A stretch of DNA of 26,135 bases. It comes from a virus. Location: the IMG/VR virus record IMGVR_UViG_3300020439_000065, positions 1 through 26,135 of that record; one strand, written 5' to 3'. Below the pieces are notes generated by a model. It had not been told where the DNA came from and made no database searches. It saw only the letters and a program-made list of their open reading frames with translations. Below, piece by piece: positions 7,753-15,392 of the stretch. A program made the translations under genes and the position numbers. Within the stretch, counting starts at the first letter, position 1; the number at the start of each line of letters is the position of its first letter.

Positions 7753-8015
7753 TGAAGACTAAAGTTTTAGGTTCACAAGCCGCATGTGGAACAAGTTCAG
7801 GAAACGGTTCTAACTTTGGAAGTGCAACGGTAGTAAGATTGTATAATTCTGGAACAACTGCAAGATTAGTTTCTGTAGAAGATTCAAGTAATACTCTTAT
7901 AGGCACATTCACACTTGCTGGTGGCAGAACAGAGTTTGTAGAGAAAAATGCTTCCGATGAGATATTCGCTGCCAATGCAGAAGTATTAGGAGTCGGAGTC
8001 GCAATAACAACATAG
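7752..8015 (+). CDS. Small beta-rich putative virion protein
   Basis: This is an 87-residue protein rich in G, S, T, A and V and almost free of charged clusters, unlike its lysine-rich neighbours (SGNGSNFGSATVVRLYNSGT, STLIGTFTLAGGRTEFVEK-like pattern, AEVLGVGVAITT). It probably folds as a small beta sandwich. It directly follows the Ig-like-domain gene with a one-base overlap (TAATG), suggesting that the two are made together and perhaps sit in the same particle. The family is not assigned. Confidence 0.6.
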   Translation: MKTKVLGSQAACGTSSGNGSNFGSATVVRLYNSGTTARLVSVEDSSNTLIGTFTLAGGRTEFVEKNASDEIFAANAEVLGVGVAITT

Positions 8016-8022
8016 GATTATT

Positions 8023-8451
8023 ATGAAAAGTTTTAAAGAATATATAACAGAATCAGGATTAGGTCTAGGAATAGATTTAAGAACATCACATCACACTCCT
8101 TATGATGTCGATGACTCTGAAGTTAAAAACTCAATCAACGCAATATTAGGACACGTAGCAGTATCAGAATTTTTAAACCCAAATGCCGCTGTTGCTCAAA
8201 TGGAATCTAAATTAGGTCAACTAGGTATTGCAAGAATGAGAAGTGCTGACCAAGGTGATATGGCAATGGAAGAAGAATTCGGTGACTCAGGTGAAATGAG
8301 TATTTCTTTCAGCAGATACGGTGAAATCACTGGTAAATCTGTAGACACACCGATTGATGAACTAGACAAAGAAGAAAAGACTTACGACTTACAAGTTAGA
8401 TACGAAAAACTAGACACAGGTTCTTACAAAGTTTACGGTCAGTTAGTTTAA
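8023..8451 (+). CDS. Candidate internal head protein with capsid-targeting N-terminus
   Basis: This is a 142-residue protein whose first ten residues MKSFKEYITE closely resemble the T4 internal-protein leaders (IPI-III begin MKTYxEF-like and end in a LxE/IxE cleavage site for the gp21 prohead protease). The cut would fall after ITE at residue 10, leaving a mature acidic protein (residues 11-142) with a beta-rich end (TYDLQVRYEKLDTGSYKVYG). If so, the protein is packed into the prohead and ejected with DNA. The mature part matches no family I know. An AGGA ribosome site precedes the ATG; no promoter of its own is seen, so it is read from the late operon. Confidence 0.6.
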   Translation: MKSFKEYITESGLGLGIDLRTSHHTPYDVDDSEVKNSINAILGHVAVSEFLNPNAAVAQMESKLGQLGIARMRSADQGDMAMEEEFGDSGEMSISFSRYGEITGKSVDTPIDELDKEEKTYDLQVRYEKLDTGSYKVYGQLV

Positions 8452-8457
8452 TACTAA

Positions 8458-8464
8458 CTAAATA
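8458..8464 (+). promoter_or_regulatory. Cyanophage-like late promoter box CTAAATA
   Basis: CTAAATA (within AACTAAATACAT) lies in the 24-nt gap between two genes, 11 nt before the ATG at 8476. CTAAATA/NATAAATA are late-promoter forms described for T4-like cyanophages. The predicted leader is about 5 nt, still too short for a Shine-Dalgarno. It is the weakest of the five late boxes. Confidence 0.5.
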
Positions 8465-8475
8465 CATTTTACATT

Positions 8476-8847
8476 ATGGGTCTTTTTGACAAAATTACAG
8501 CAAAGAACTTTTCAGCGTATGCGATGAAGCATTACGATGACCCCCAATGTGAGGACATCGAAGACTTCAATGAGGACTTACGCAGATTCAGATATCTAAA
8601 ACGTCTCTTACATCGATACCATGACCTTGGTGAGATGAGAGAACGTCTCATGTTAAATCATATTATATGTTTACTCAATGTTTTTGGTTTTGAACCATGC
8701 ATGAGAATGTTAAATTTCAAAATTAGCGAAAAGGAACATTGGACTTCCATAAAAACCATGTTACTTTATCTAGAGTATATCGATGATACATGGTTTCCTG
8801 ATATTTCAGTAGATATGAAATTAGCTGAAAGACTCAGAGATATGTAG
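8476..8847 (+). CDS. Conserved T4-like marine phage protein of unknown function
   Basis: This is a 123-residue protein, all-helical in appearance: a helix with NFSAYAMKHYDDPQCEDIED, then FRYLKRLLHRYHDLGEMRERL, LNHIICLLNVFGFEPCMRML and a C-terminal helix SIKTMLLYLEYI. I recognise this pattern as a protein widely conserved in T4-like cyanophages and pelagiphages, always hypothetical. The central histidines and cysteines (H16ish, C25, C65, C76) do not form an obvious metal site. It has a CTAAATA late-type box upstream and no Shine-Dalgarno. The function is unknown. Confidence 0.7.
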   Translation: MGLFDKITAKNFSAYAMKHYDDPQCEDIEDFNEDLRRFRYLKRLLHRYHDLGEMRERLMLNHIICLLNVFGFEPCMRMLNFKISEKEHWTSIKTMLLYLEYIDDTWFPDISVDMKLAERLRDM

Positions 8848-8856
8848 TTTCAAAAA

Positions 8857-8864
8857 CATAAATA
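8857..8864 (+). promoter_or_regulatory. T4-type late promoter box CATAAATA
   Basis: CATAAATA is followed by GTTACT and then the ATG at 8871, a 6-nt gap identical to that at the 4423 box. It lies in the 23-nt intergenic gap after the previous stop. There is no Shine-Dalgarno, so the transcript would be leaderless or nearly so. Confidence 0.65.
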
Positions 8865-8870
8865 GTTACT

Positions 8871-9488
8871 ATGGTCGGAAGAGTAATAGATAGTTTAATC
8901 GTATTTCGTATCTTAAAGATGCTAACTACACCGTTTAAAAAAACACAAGCATATAAGTTTGGTTTTATAGATGACCGTGGAAACAGAATCAAAACATTGC
9001 CTGACCCAAATAACCCAGCAGTCAAACTTCCAAATAATCCTTCAACTAAAGACGAAAAAAATTCACTTACACCACTTCATAGATTAGTATTCAATCTTAA
9101 AAAAATCATAGAAAAAGTACCATTTGGTAAATCTGCCTTTGCCTCATATGCAGTTGCATTGTTACTTCTTAAAGAAGAAACTAATTTACCAAGTGACCAA
9201 GTAGACCAATTATTTGAAGAGTTTTATAGACATTTAAAAGATAATAATTTATTTAATGCAGAAATGTTATCAGAGAGTCAAAGTGTAGGAAGAATTACCA
9301 ATCAAGAAAATTATTATCTAAGAACACAAATCAAACAAAACTTTGATGAATTAGAAGAAATCAAAGTTTATCCTGCAAAAACTGAAGTCACAAATATCAA
9401 AGAAATCAGCATAGGATATGGAATTACCATATATGAGGGTTATATTGGCAGTGACAGAATAATACTAACGGCCGAAGATGTTTATTGA
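8871..9488 (+). CDS. Conserved T4-like phage protein of unknown function
   Basis: This is a 205-residue protein. The N-terminal part (IVFRILKMLTTPFKKTQAYK, then FGFIDDRGNRIKTL) and the middle (LTPLHRLVFNLKKIIEKVPF, ASYAVALLLLKEE) are conserved blocks that I recall from many T4-like phages of marine bacteria and vibrios, annotated only as hypothetical or structural. The hydrophobic helix around residues 107-120 is too short and amphipathic to be a sure membrane span. The C-terminal beta part ends IYEGYIGSDRIILTAEDVY. It overlaps the PAP2 gene by 11 nt and is transcribed from a late-type box. Confidence 0.7.
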   Translation: MVGRVIDSLIVFRILKMLTTPFKKTQAYKFGFIDDRGNRIKTLPDPNNPAVKLPNNPSTKDEKNSLTPLHRLVFNLKKIIEKVPFGKSAFASYAVALLLLKEETNLPSDQVDQLFEEFYRHLKDNNLFNAEMLSESQSVGRITNQENYYLRTQIKQNFDELEEIKVYPAKTEVTNIKEISIGYGITIYEGYIGSDRIILTAEDVY

Positions 9489-10260
9489 AGAAATACTAAA
9501 AGTTGACGAATTGCTTTTTGCTCCACAATCGGAACTTAAACCACCAAAATACGAAAAACTAAAAATCTTTGATGAAGGTTGGCAAAATTTCATGTTGCCT
9601 AGACCTCCAAAAAATTCATCACGTGAAGCATTAAACGAATTGAAATTGATACAAAAAGAATACAATAGTGCTGATGATGAAACTAAACGTCAATATATAA
9701 ATTGTGATGAAGATGCATCTTATTATATAAAAGAAGTATTAAGAGATAATAATTTTGATTTTGATGAAGATACAATGGAAATGATAGAAGACCAATGTCG
9801 ACCTATTATTAAACATTACAAAAACCATTATAATAGACCAAGACCTTATCAACTTGCTGATGCTTTAAATATCGAGTTCAAAAGATTTAAAACAGAAACA
9901 TCAAAAACACCTTCATATCCTTCAGGTCACACCGTGCAACCATATGTCGTTGCAAATCATTACGGTAATTTATATCCAGAAGTCAAACAAGAATTGAGAG
10001 ATGCAGCTGATATATGTGCTTACGGCAGAGTACAAGCAGGTCTACATTATCCTAGTGATTATAGAGCTGGAATTATTTTAGCAGACCACATATCAGAATT
10101 TTTAAATTTAGATAATCTTAAAGAAGATGCACCATTAAACTCTACTGGTGATGCCGTGCAATCGAATCACCCTTTAGTTCGCAGTAAGTCGTTATACAAA
10201 AGAAAGAACGAATTTGACACAAAACGACTATACAAATTACTAAAAAAGAGATATAATTAA
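9478..10260 (+). CDS. PAP2-superfamily phosphatase (class A acid phosphatase-like)
   Basis: This is a 260-residue protein with the complete three-part signature of the PAP2/vanadium-haloperoxidase superfamily: K115-x6-R122-P123 (KNHYNRPRP), P148-S149-G150-H151, and R184-x5-H190-x3-D194 (GRVQAGLHYPSD). H190 would be the phosphate-accepting nucleophile, activated by D194. Unlike membrane lipid phosphatases it has no transmembrane helices, and unlike periplasmic acid phosphatases it has no signal peptide, so it should act in the cytoplasm or be packaged. The usual serine before the third-motif arginine is glycine. The N-terminal 100 residues are helical. The substrate could be nucleotides or phosphorylated metabolites. 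It overlaps the preceding gene by 11 nt. Confidence 0.88.
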   Translation: MFIEEILKVDELLFAPQSELKPPKYEKLKIFDEGWQNFMLPRPPKNSSREALNELKLIQKEYNSADDETKRQYINCDEDASYYIKEVLRDNNFDFDEDTMEMIEDQCRPIIKHYKNHYNRPRPYQLADALNIEFKRFKTETSKTPSYPSGHTVQPYVVANHYGNLYPEVKQELRDAADICAYGRVQAGLHYPSDYRAGIILADHISEFLNLDNLKEDAPLNSTGDAVQSNHPLVRSKSLYKRKNEFDTKRLYKLLKKRYN

Positions 10261-10265
10261 TCGTA

Positions 10266-11087
10266 ATGGTTAAATTTCTCAATTATCTAGCCCTACTTAC
10301 CTCTTTAGTAATCGCAGGTATAGCAGCTTATTTCTCAATTTTAGGTATGGCAACTATGTTTGCAGGTGCTTATCTAGGTACGGTTGTTATGATGTCAGCA
10401 CTTGAAACAGGTAAACTTGTAACGGCTGCATATTTACATCTATTGTGGGACAAACTCAACTATCTTAAATATTATTTATTATCATCTGTAGTAGTATTGA
10501 TGCTAATCACATCACTTGGTATATTTGGTTATCTTTCAAAAGCAAATATCGAAGTGAATCTTGTAGGAGATGGTAATAATCTAGAGTTATCGATACTTGA
10601 TACACGTATTGAAGCAGAACAATCAAAAGTACAAAGACTACAGGAAAGACTCGCAGGACTCGACCTGGTCGTCACCACGGGTCGTCCACAAGACAGAAAC
10701 TATATCAATCGACAACAACGTGACGAGAGACGACAGATTGCAGAGGACATTGATACATCAATAGACTTGATAACACAATACACTGAAGAAAAACTACCAA
10801 TACAGAGAAAACAACTTGAACAAGACTCAAAAATAGGTCCAATTAAATATGTGGCCGAAGTAATTTACGGTCAAGAAGAGTCTGTCAAGTATCTTGACAA
10901 CGCTGTCCGGTGGGTAATTTATGCGCTAATTTTTGTATTTGACCCGCTGGCTGTCCTATTACTTGTATCGTCAGCAGGATTAATTGCACGTAAAGTAGAA
11001 GAAGATAAACCAAAAGTTGTAGAAAACAGATACGTCATTCAAGTACCAAAAGACAGAGTTAAAAATATCAAAAAAGACTTACAATAA
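10266..11087 (+). CDS. Four-helix inner-membrane protein with internal coiled coil
   Basis: This is a 273-residue protein. Hydrophobic helices are seen at about residues 7-29, 30-47, 67-90 and 213-240, the last followed by a basic cytoplasmic-type tail (ARKVEEDKPKVVENRY). Between the third and fourth helices lies a 110-residue polar, coiled-coil-rich region (LDTRIEAEQSKVQRLQERL, later EEKLPIQRKQLEQDSKIG). I recall similar proteins from T4-like marine phages, with no known function. It could act at the host membrane in superinfection exclusion, lysis timing or replisome anchoring; none is proven. A strong GC-rich hairpin lies within its coding sequence (see separate entry). The primase promoter begins inside its last codons. 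Confidence 0.7.
   Translation: MVKFLNYLALLTSLVIAGIAAYFSILGMATMFAGAYLGTVVMMSALETGKLVTAAYLHLLWDKLNYLKYYLLSSVVVLMLITSLGIFGYLSKANIEVNLVGDGNNLELSILDTRIEAEQSKVQRLQERLAGLDLVVTTGRPQDRNYINRQQRDERRQIAEDIDTSIDLITQYTEEKLPIQRKQLEQDSKIGPIKYVAEVIYGQEESVKYLDNAVRWVIYALIFVFDPLAVLLLVSSAGLIARKVEEDKPKVVENRYVIQVPKDRVKNIKKDLQ
10661..10684 (+). other. GC-rich hairpin inside the membrane-protein gene
   Basis: CGACCTGGT pairs with ACCA plus GGTCG around a CGTC loop (a 2-nt bulge CG on the 3' side), a nine-base-pair GC-rich stem within an otherwise AT-rich gene. It encodes residues just after the first coiled-coil segment. It could slow ribosomes, mark an mRNA processing site or be chance. Confidence 0.4.
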
Positions 11088-11107
11088 CACCCATTTTAGT
11101 GTATAAT
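11078..11107 (+). promoter_or_regulatory. Sigma70-type early/middle promoter of the primase operon
   Basis: A perfect TATAAT (11102-11107) is preceded by CTTACA at an 18-nt spacing (or TTACAA at 17). The spacer carries ACAATAACACCCATTTTA, which matches the spacer of the promoter at 19215 at 16 of 18 positions with the same distance to TATAAT. The box ends 7 nt before the ATG at 11115. The host RNA polymerase is the likely reader. Confidence 0.75.
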
Positions 11108-11114
11108 AATATAC

Positions 11115-12134
11115 ATGCTATGGTTGGAAAAGAAATATTTGTCTATGGTCATGTCAAATTTAGACATGGCAAAATGGATTAACGAAAACACGTTAAATCA
11201 TCGATGTCCTTATTGTGGCGATTCGCAAAAAAATCAGTATAAATCACGTGGATATCATTTTCTTAAAGACCAATCTTTCATTTACAAATGCCATAATTGT
11301 GGTAAGACCACTTCAAGTGTTCATTTTCTAAAAGATAATTTTCCAATGATACACAAAGAGTATCTAAAAGAATGGTTGCAAGAATCAGGTAAAAAACCAG
11401 TAAAAAAAATGCCTTCATCTAATAAATTTAAGTTTACACCAAGAACAGATATTCTAAATAAACGTGAAGACTTAAAAGCAGTTGCAGTTCCAGTTTTAGA
11501 GAAGGCAATTGCAAAAGAATACCTTTTAGATAGAGGAGTTCCAGAATCCAAACTGAAAGGTCTTTGGTTTTGTGATAATGCTCAATCGTTATCGTTTCTA
11601 GGCACAAAATACAAAGATAGAGTCTTGGGTAATGACCCTAGAATAATATTACCATTTTATGCAGAAAATGGGGAACTTGTAGGATTAACAGGTCGAGCAA
11701 TTAATGATTCGCCTTTACGTTATTTAACTATGAGATTCCGAGATGATGTTCCACTCATCTTTAATCTTAATGATGTGGACAAAACTAAAACTATTTACGT
11801 CACTGAGGGACCAATAGATAGTTTATTCCTACCAAATAGTATTGCTGTAGCAGGTAGTGACTTTAAGAAAATAAGCAAAGATATAAAAGAAAATGCGATA
11901 CTAATTTACGACAACGAACCAAGAAATAAAGAAATAATTAAAAAGATAGAAGAGGTCATAGACCTAGGTTATCGAGTCTGTATATGGAATGATAAAAACA
12001 TTTCACAATGTAAAGACATAAATGATATGATAATGAGCGGTTTAAGTGAAAATGAAGTGGTGACTATTATTGAAAAATGTAGCGTATCTGGTCTCTCAGC
12101 ACAATTAGCATTAAAGGAGTTTAAAAGAGTATGA
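11115..12134 (+). CDS. 61: DNA primase, T4 gp61-type
   Basis: This is a 339-residue protein. The N-terminal zinc-binding module has C31-P-Y-C34 and C59-H-N-C62, which fixes the family as a DNA primase. The Toprim catalytic core has the glutamate in IYVTEGPIDSLF (about residue 235) and an acidic pair in ILIYDNEP (about 269). In T4 the equivalent gp61 works with the gp41 helicase to make RNA primers for lagging-strand synthesis. The start at 11115 lies 7 nt from the TATAAT, so a leaderless message is predicted; in-frame ATGs at 11145 and 11151 are alternatives. The gene overlaps nrdA by 4 nt, linking replication to nucleotide supply. Confidence 0.9.
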   Translation: MLWLEKKYLSMVMSNLDMAKWINENTLNHRCPYCGDSQKNQYKSRGYHFLKDQSFIYKCHNCGKTTSSVHFLKDNFPMIHKEYLKEWLQESGKKPVKKMPSSNKFKFTPRTDILNKREDLKAVAVPVLEKAIAKEYLLDRGVPESKLKGLWFCDNAQSLSFLGTKYKDRVLGNDPRIILPFYAENGELVGLTGRAINDSPLRYLTMRFRDDVPLIFNLNDVDKTKTIYVTEGPIDSLFLPNSIAVAGSDFKKISKDIKENAILIYDNEPRNKEIIKKIEEVIDLGYRVCIWNDKNISQCKDINDMIMSGLSENEVVTIIEKCSVSGLSAQLALKEFKRV

Positions 12135-14437
12135 ATTCAGATATCAAAGTAGTCAAGTCTGACGGTTCAAAAGTAGAAATTAATTTAGAAAAAATTCATA
12201 AAATGGTAGAGAAGGCATGTAGAGGTATTACAGGTGTCTCTGAGTCTTTAGTAGAAATGAATAGTGGTCTACAATTTTTTGATGGTATAACAACAAAAGA
12301 AATACAAAAGATACTTATCAAAAGTGCTAGTGATTTGATATCGTTAGAGAGTCCTAATTATCAATTTGTAGCAGCTAGACTTTTATTATTTGCAATTCAA
12401 AAACAAGTTTTTAACACAAAATGGAAAGATGCAGAGATATATCCTTCGCTTAAAGATATTATAGAAAGAAACGTAGACCACGGAGTTTACAACAAAGAAA
12501 TATTAAATTATTATTCAGATAAAGAACTTAAGAAACTAAATGGTTATCTTAGACACAGCAGAGATTTCGAATTTACTTATGCAGGTCTACAACAAATAGT
12601 AGACAAATATTTGGTACAAGATAGAAGTAGTGGAGACATTTTTGAAACTCCGCAATTCATGTACATGTTAATCGCCATGACATTATTTCAAAACTATGGT
12701 GAAAATAGATTAGATTATGTAAAGAGGTATTATGATGCAATCTCACAATTCAAAATTAACATACCAACACCAATTATGGCAGGTGTTAGAACACCGCTTA
12801 AACAATTCGCTAGCTGTGTGCTTGTCGACTCAGGAGACTCTCTCCCATCTATCTTCGCAAGTGACATGGCTATTGGAAGATATGTCGCACAACGAGCAGG
12901 TATTGGGATTAACGCTGGTAGAATCAGAGGAATTGGTAGTAAAATTAGAGGCGGTGAAGTCCAGCATACTGGAGTTATCCCTTTTCTTAAAAAATTTGAA
13001 TCAACGGTTAGATGCTGTACACAAAACGGTGTCAGAGGTGGAAGTGCTACTTGCCACTTCCCTATATGGCACCAAGAAATCGAAGACATCATTGTTCTCA
13101 AGAATAACAAAGGGACTGAAGACAATCGTGTCAGGAAACTCGACTACTCGATTCAATTAAGCAAGTTATTTTATGAAAGATTTATCAATAACGAAGATAT
13201 CACTTTGTTTAGTCCTCATGATGTGCCTGGTCTCTACGAGTCATTTGGCACAAATGGGTTTGATGAACTATATCAGAAGTACGAAAATGCATATTCTATC
13301 CCTAAAAAGAAAGTAAATGCAAGAGAACTTATTACAGATTTATTAAAAGAAAGAGCGGAGACTGGCCGAATCTATATCATGAATATAGACCATTGTAATA
13401 CGCATAGTAGTTTCTTAGACAAAGTGAACATGAGTAATCTTTGTCAAGAAATTACCTTGCCGACTGACCCTATTGAACACATTGATGGTGATGGTGAGAT
13501 TGCATTATGTATTTTGTCAGCAATCAATGTAGGTGTCATTAAAGATGATGAGTTAGAATCATTATGTGACATCGCAGTGAGAGGTTTAGAAGAACTGATT
13601 GATTATCAAGAATATCCAGTTGAAGCTGCAAGAATATCGACTATCAACAGAAGAAGTCTAGGTATCGGTTATATTGGCCTCGCACATTTCTTAGCAAAAA
13701 ATAAAGTCAAATATGATTCACCTGAAGCATTACAACTTGTACATGATTTAACAGAAAGTTTTCAATATTATCTGTTAAAATCATCTAATCAAATTGCTAA
13801 AGAAAAAGGTGCATGTGGTGATTTTGATAAAACAAAATACTCAAAAGGAATTTTACCAATCGACACATATAAGAAAGATGTTGACGAATTAGTTAATTCA
13901 AAATATAAACATGATTGGGAAGAATTGAGAGAGAATATACAAGTTGTTGGTTTAAGACATTCGACACTTACAGCACAAATGCCAAGCGAATCGTCAAGTG
14001 TTGTATCGAATGCAACAAACGGAATAGAACCACCAAGAGATTACTTGTCAGTTAAGAAGAGTAAGAAAGGTACACTTAAACAGATTGTACCACAATATTC
14101 TATATTAAAAAATGCATATACTTTATTGTGGGATATGCAATCAAACGAAGGATATATTAACGTAGTTGCTGTGATGCAAAAATTCTTTGACCAAGCAATA
14201 TCAGGAAACTGGTCTTATAATCCAGAAAATTATGAAAACAACGAAGTACCTGTGTCAGTTATGGCAAAAGATTTGTTAAACACGTATAAGTATGGATGGA
14301 AAACATCTTATTATCAAAATACCATGGACGGTAAAACAGAAGATGTAATTGCAGATAAACCTAGTGCTGTAGATGATGCAGCTAATGTTATGTCAAAGTA
14401 TGAAGAAGGAGAAGATTGCGATGCCTGTGCCATTTGA
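12131..14437 (+). CDS. nrdA: Ribonucleoside-diphosphate reductase alpha subunit, class Ia
   Basis: This is a 768-residue protein, full length for NrdA. The order is: ATP-cone (residues about 5-90; VVKSDGSKVEINLEKIHKMV), then the ten-stranded catalytic barrel. The active-site residues are present: C229 and C460 (redox pair; FASCVLVD and IALCILSAINVG), N436-x-C438-x-E440 (NLCQE, with C438 the thiyl radical), the radical-transfer tyrosine pair (KTSYYQNT) and the C-terminal shuttle cysteines C763 and C766 (CDACAI). The enzyme reduces ribonucleoside diphosphates to deoxy forms. It overlaps primase by 4 nt, is preceded by AAAGGAG, and shares an operon with nrdB and glutaredoxin. It looks fully functional. 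Confidence 0.97.
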   Translation: MNSDIKVVKSDGSKVEINLEKIHKMVEKACRGITGVSESLVEMNSGLQFFDGITTKEIQKILIKSASDLISLESPNYQFVAARLLLFAIQKQVFNTKWKDAEIYPSLKDIIERNVDHGVYNKEILNYYSDKELKKLNGYLRHSRDFEFTYAGLQQIVDKYLVQDRSSGDIFETPQFMYMLIAMTLFQNYGENRLDYVKRYYDAISQFKINIPTPIMAGVRTPLKQFASCVLVDSGDSLPSIFASDMAIGRYVAQRAGIGINAGRIRGIGSKIRGGEVQHTGVIPFLKKFESTVRCCTQNGVRGGSATCHFPIWHQEIEDIIVLKNNKGTEDNRVRKLDYSIQLSKLFYERFINNEDITLFSPHDVPGLYESFGTNGFDELYQKYENAYSIPKKKVNARELITDLLKERAETGRIYIMNIDHCNTHSSFLDKVNMSNLCQEITLPTDPIEHIDGDGEIALCILSAINVGVIKDDELESLCDIAVRGLEELIDYQEYPVEAARISTINRRSLGIGYIGLAHFLAKNKVKYDSPEALQLVHDLTESFQYYLLKSSNQIAKEKGACGDFDKTKYSKGILPIDTYKKDVDELVNSKYKHDWEELRENIQVVGLRHSTLTAQMPSESSSVVSNATNGIEPPRDYLSVKKSKKGTLKQIVPQYSILKNAYTLLWDMQSNEGYINVVAVMQKFFDQAISGNWSYNPENYENNEVPVSVMAKDLLNTYKYGWKTSYYQNTMDGKTEDVIADKPSAVDDAANVMSKYEEGEDCDACAI

Positions 14438-15392
14438 AAAGAGAACTATAGCATTTCAGAGACCTGATAATTGTAAAGAAGGTGAAGAACAAAAATTTGT
14501 AAAAGGTAAAACAAATCCTGAAACATGGGAATTTGTCAAAAACAGATACGTAGTTTTTAGAGGATTAATAGAACCAGAGATTATCAAGTTCTGTTTAGAT
14601 ACATGGAAAGCAGTCGAACATCATCCAAATTCTCAGAGCATTTTAAATCAAGAAACGAGAGATATCACATATAAAAATCCAAAAGCTTCTATTGGTAAAT
14701 CTGTAGCTGGATATTCAACGCCTTGGGGAATAGCAATGCACGAATATCTACATAAAAAATTAGATGATGTTTTAGATTTAAATTTAGGTCCTACGTACAC
14801 ATATACTAGAAAATATTTACGAGGTGCATATCTAGGTTCACATACAGATAGACCATCATGCGAAGTTAGTGCAACTATATGTTTGGATTATAAAACAGAT
14901 GATAACACACCATGGCCCATATGGATTAGAAACGATAGAGATTTTATAAATGAATCTTCTGATTATGTAAAAGAATGCACTCAAGATATACCTCAAAGAT
15001 TAAGAGAAGAAAATAGTTGTCGTAAAGTTTTACTTGAACCTGGCGATGTCATGATGTATCAAGGACCAAATGCACCTCATTGGAGAGATTATCTTTTAGG
15101 AGATTATTCATATCATATGTTTGTACATTTCTATAATAGAAATTCTCGTTTAAGAGAGGCATTTAGCGAAGATTGGTTTTCAAAAAAACACGAAAAAAGT
15201 AGATTACCTGGCAATACGTTATTAAGTGCTTTAGAGTTAGACGGTAGAGAACACATATATAGTACTCAGCAAAATAATCCAGATTTTCATCACTTTACTG
15301 ATGTATATAATTCAGTAAAAGAGAGCAATCATGAACATGATATGCAAAAAATTTCTGCTACTAATGATTATACTGATTGGGAAAAAATATGA
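14421..15392 (+). CDS. 2OG-Fe(II) oxygenase-like protein between nrdA and nrdB
   Basis: This is a 323-residue protein. The start at 14421 (preceded by AAGGAGAAG) is chosen over upstream in-frame ATGs inside nrdA. The core has GSHTDRPSCEVSATICL, giving the HxD pair H141/D143, and GDVMMYQGPNAPHWRD, giving the distal iron ligand H220; the strand YHMFVHFYN follows. These are the facial-triad positions of 2-oxoglutarate/Fe(II) dioxygenases. The 2OG-binding arginine is not certain. It overlaps nrdA by 17 nt and nrdB by 4 nt, so it is expressed with the reductase. Such genes are common in T4-like marine phages; the substrate is unknown. Confidence 0.8.
   Translation: MPVPFEKRTIAFQRPDNCKEGEEQKFVKGKTNPETWEFVKNRYVVFRGLIEPEIIKFCLDTWKAVEHHPNSQSILNQETRDITYKNPKASIGKSVAGYSTPWGIAMHEYLHKKLDDVLDLNLGPTYTYTRKYLRGAYLGSHTDRPSCEVSATICLDYKTDDNTPWPIWIRNDRDFINESSDYVKECTQDIPQRLREENSCRKVLLEPGDVMMYQGPNAPHWRDYLLGDYSYHMFVHFYNRNSRLREAFSEDWFSKKHEKSRLPGNTLLSALELDGREHIYSTQQNNPDFHHFTDVYNSVKESNHEHDMQKISATNDYTDWEKI

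Noticed and set aside
12833-12845. Small hairpin GGAGA-CTC-TCTCC in nrdA
   Set aside because: Only five pairs with a three-base loop inside conserved coding sequence; likely chance.
12730-13160. Overlapping open frames on both strands inside nrdA
   Set aside because: nrdA is highly conserved here and covers the DNA fully; the other frames lack family features and are by-products.
14373-14420. Earlier in-frame ATGs for the oxygenase between nrdA and nrdB
   Set aside because: They lie inside nrdA with no ribosome site; the ATG at 14421 has AAGGAG.
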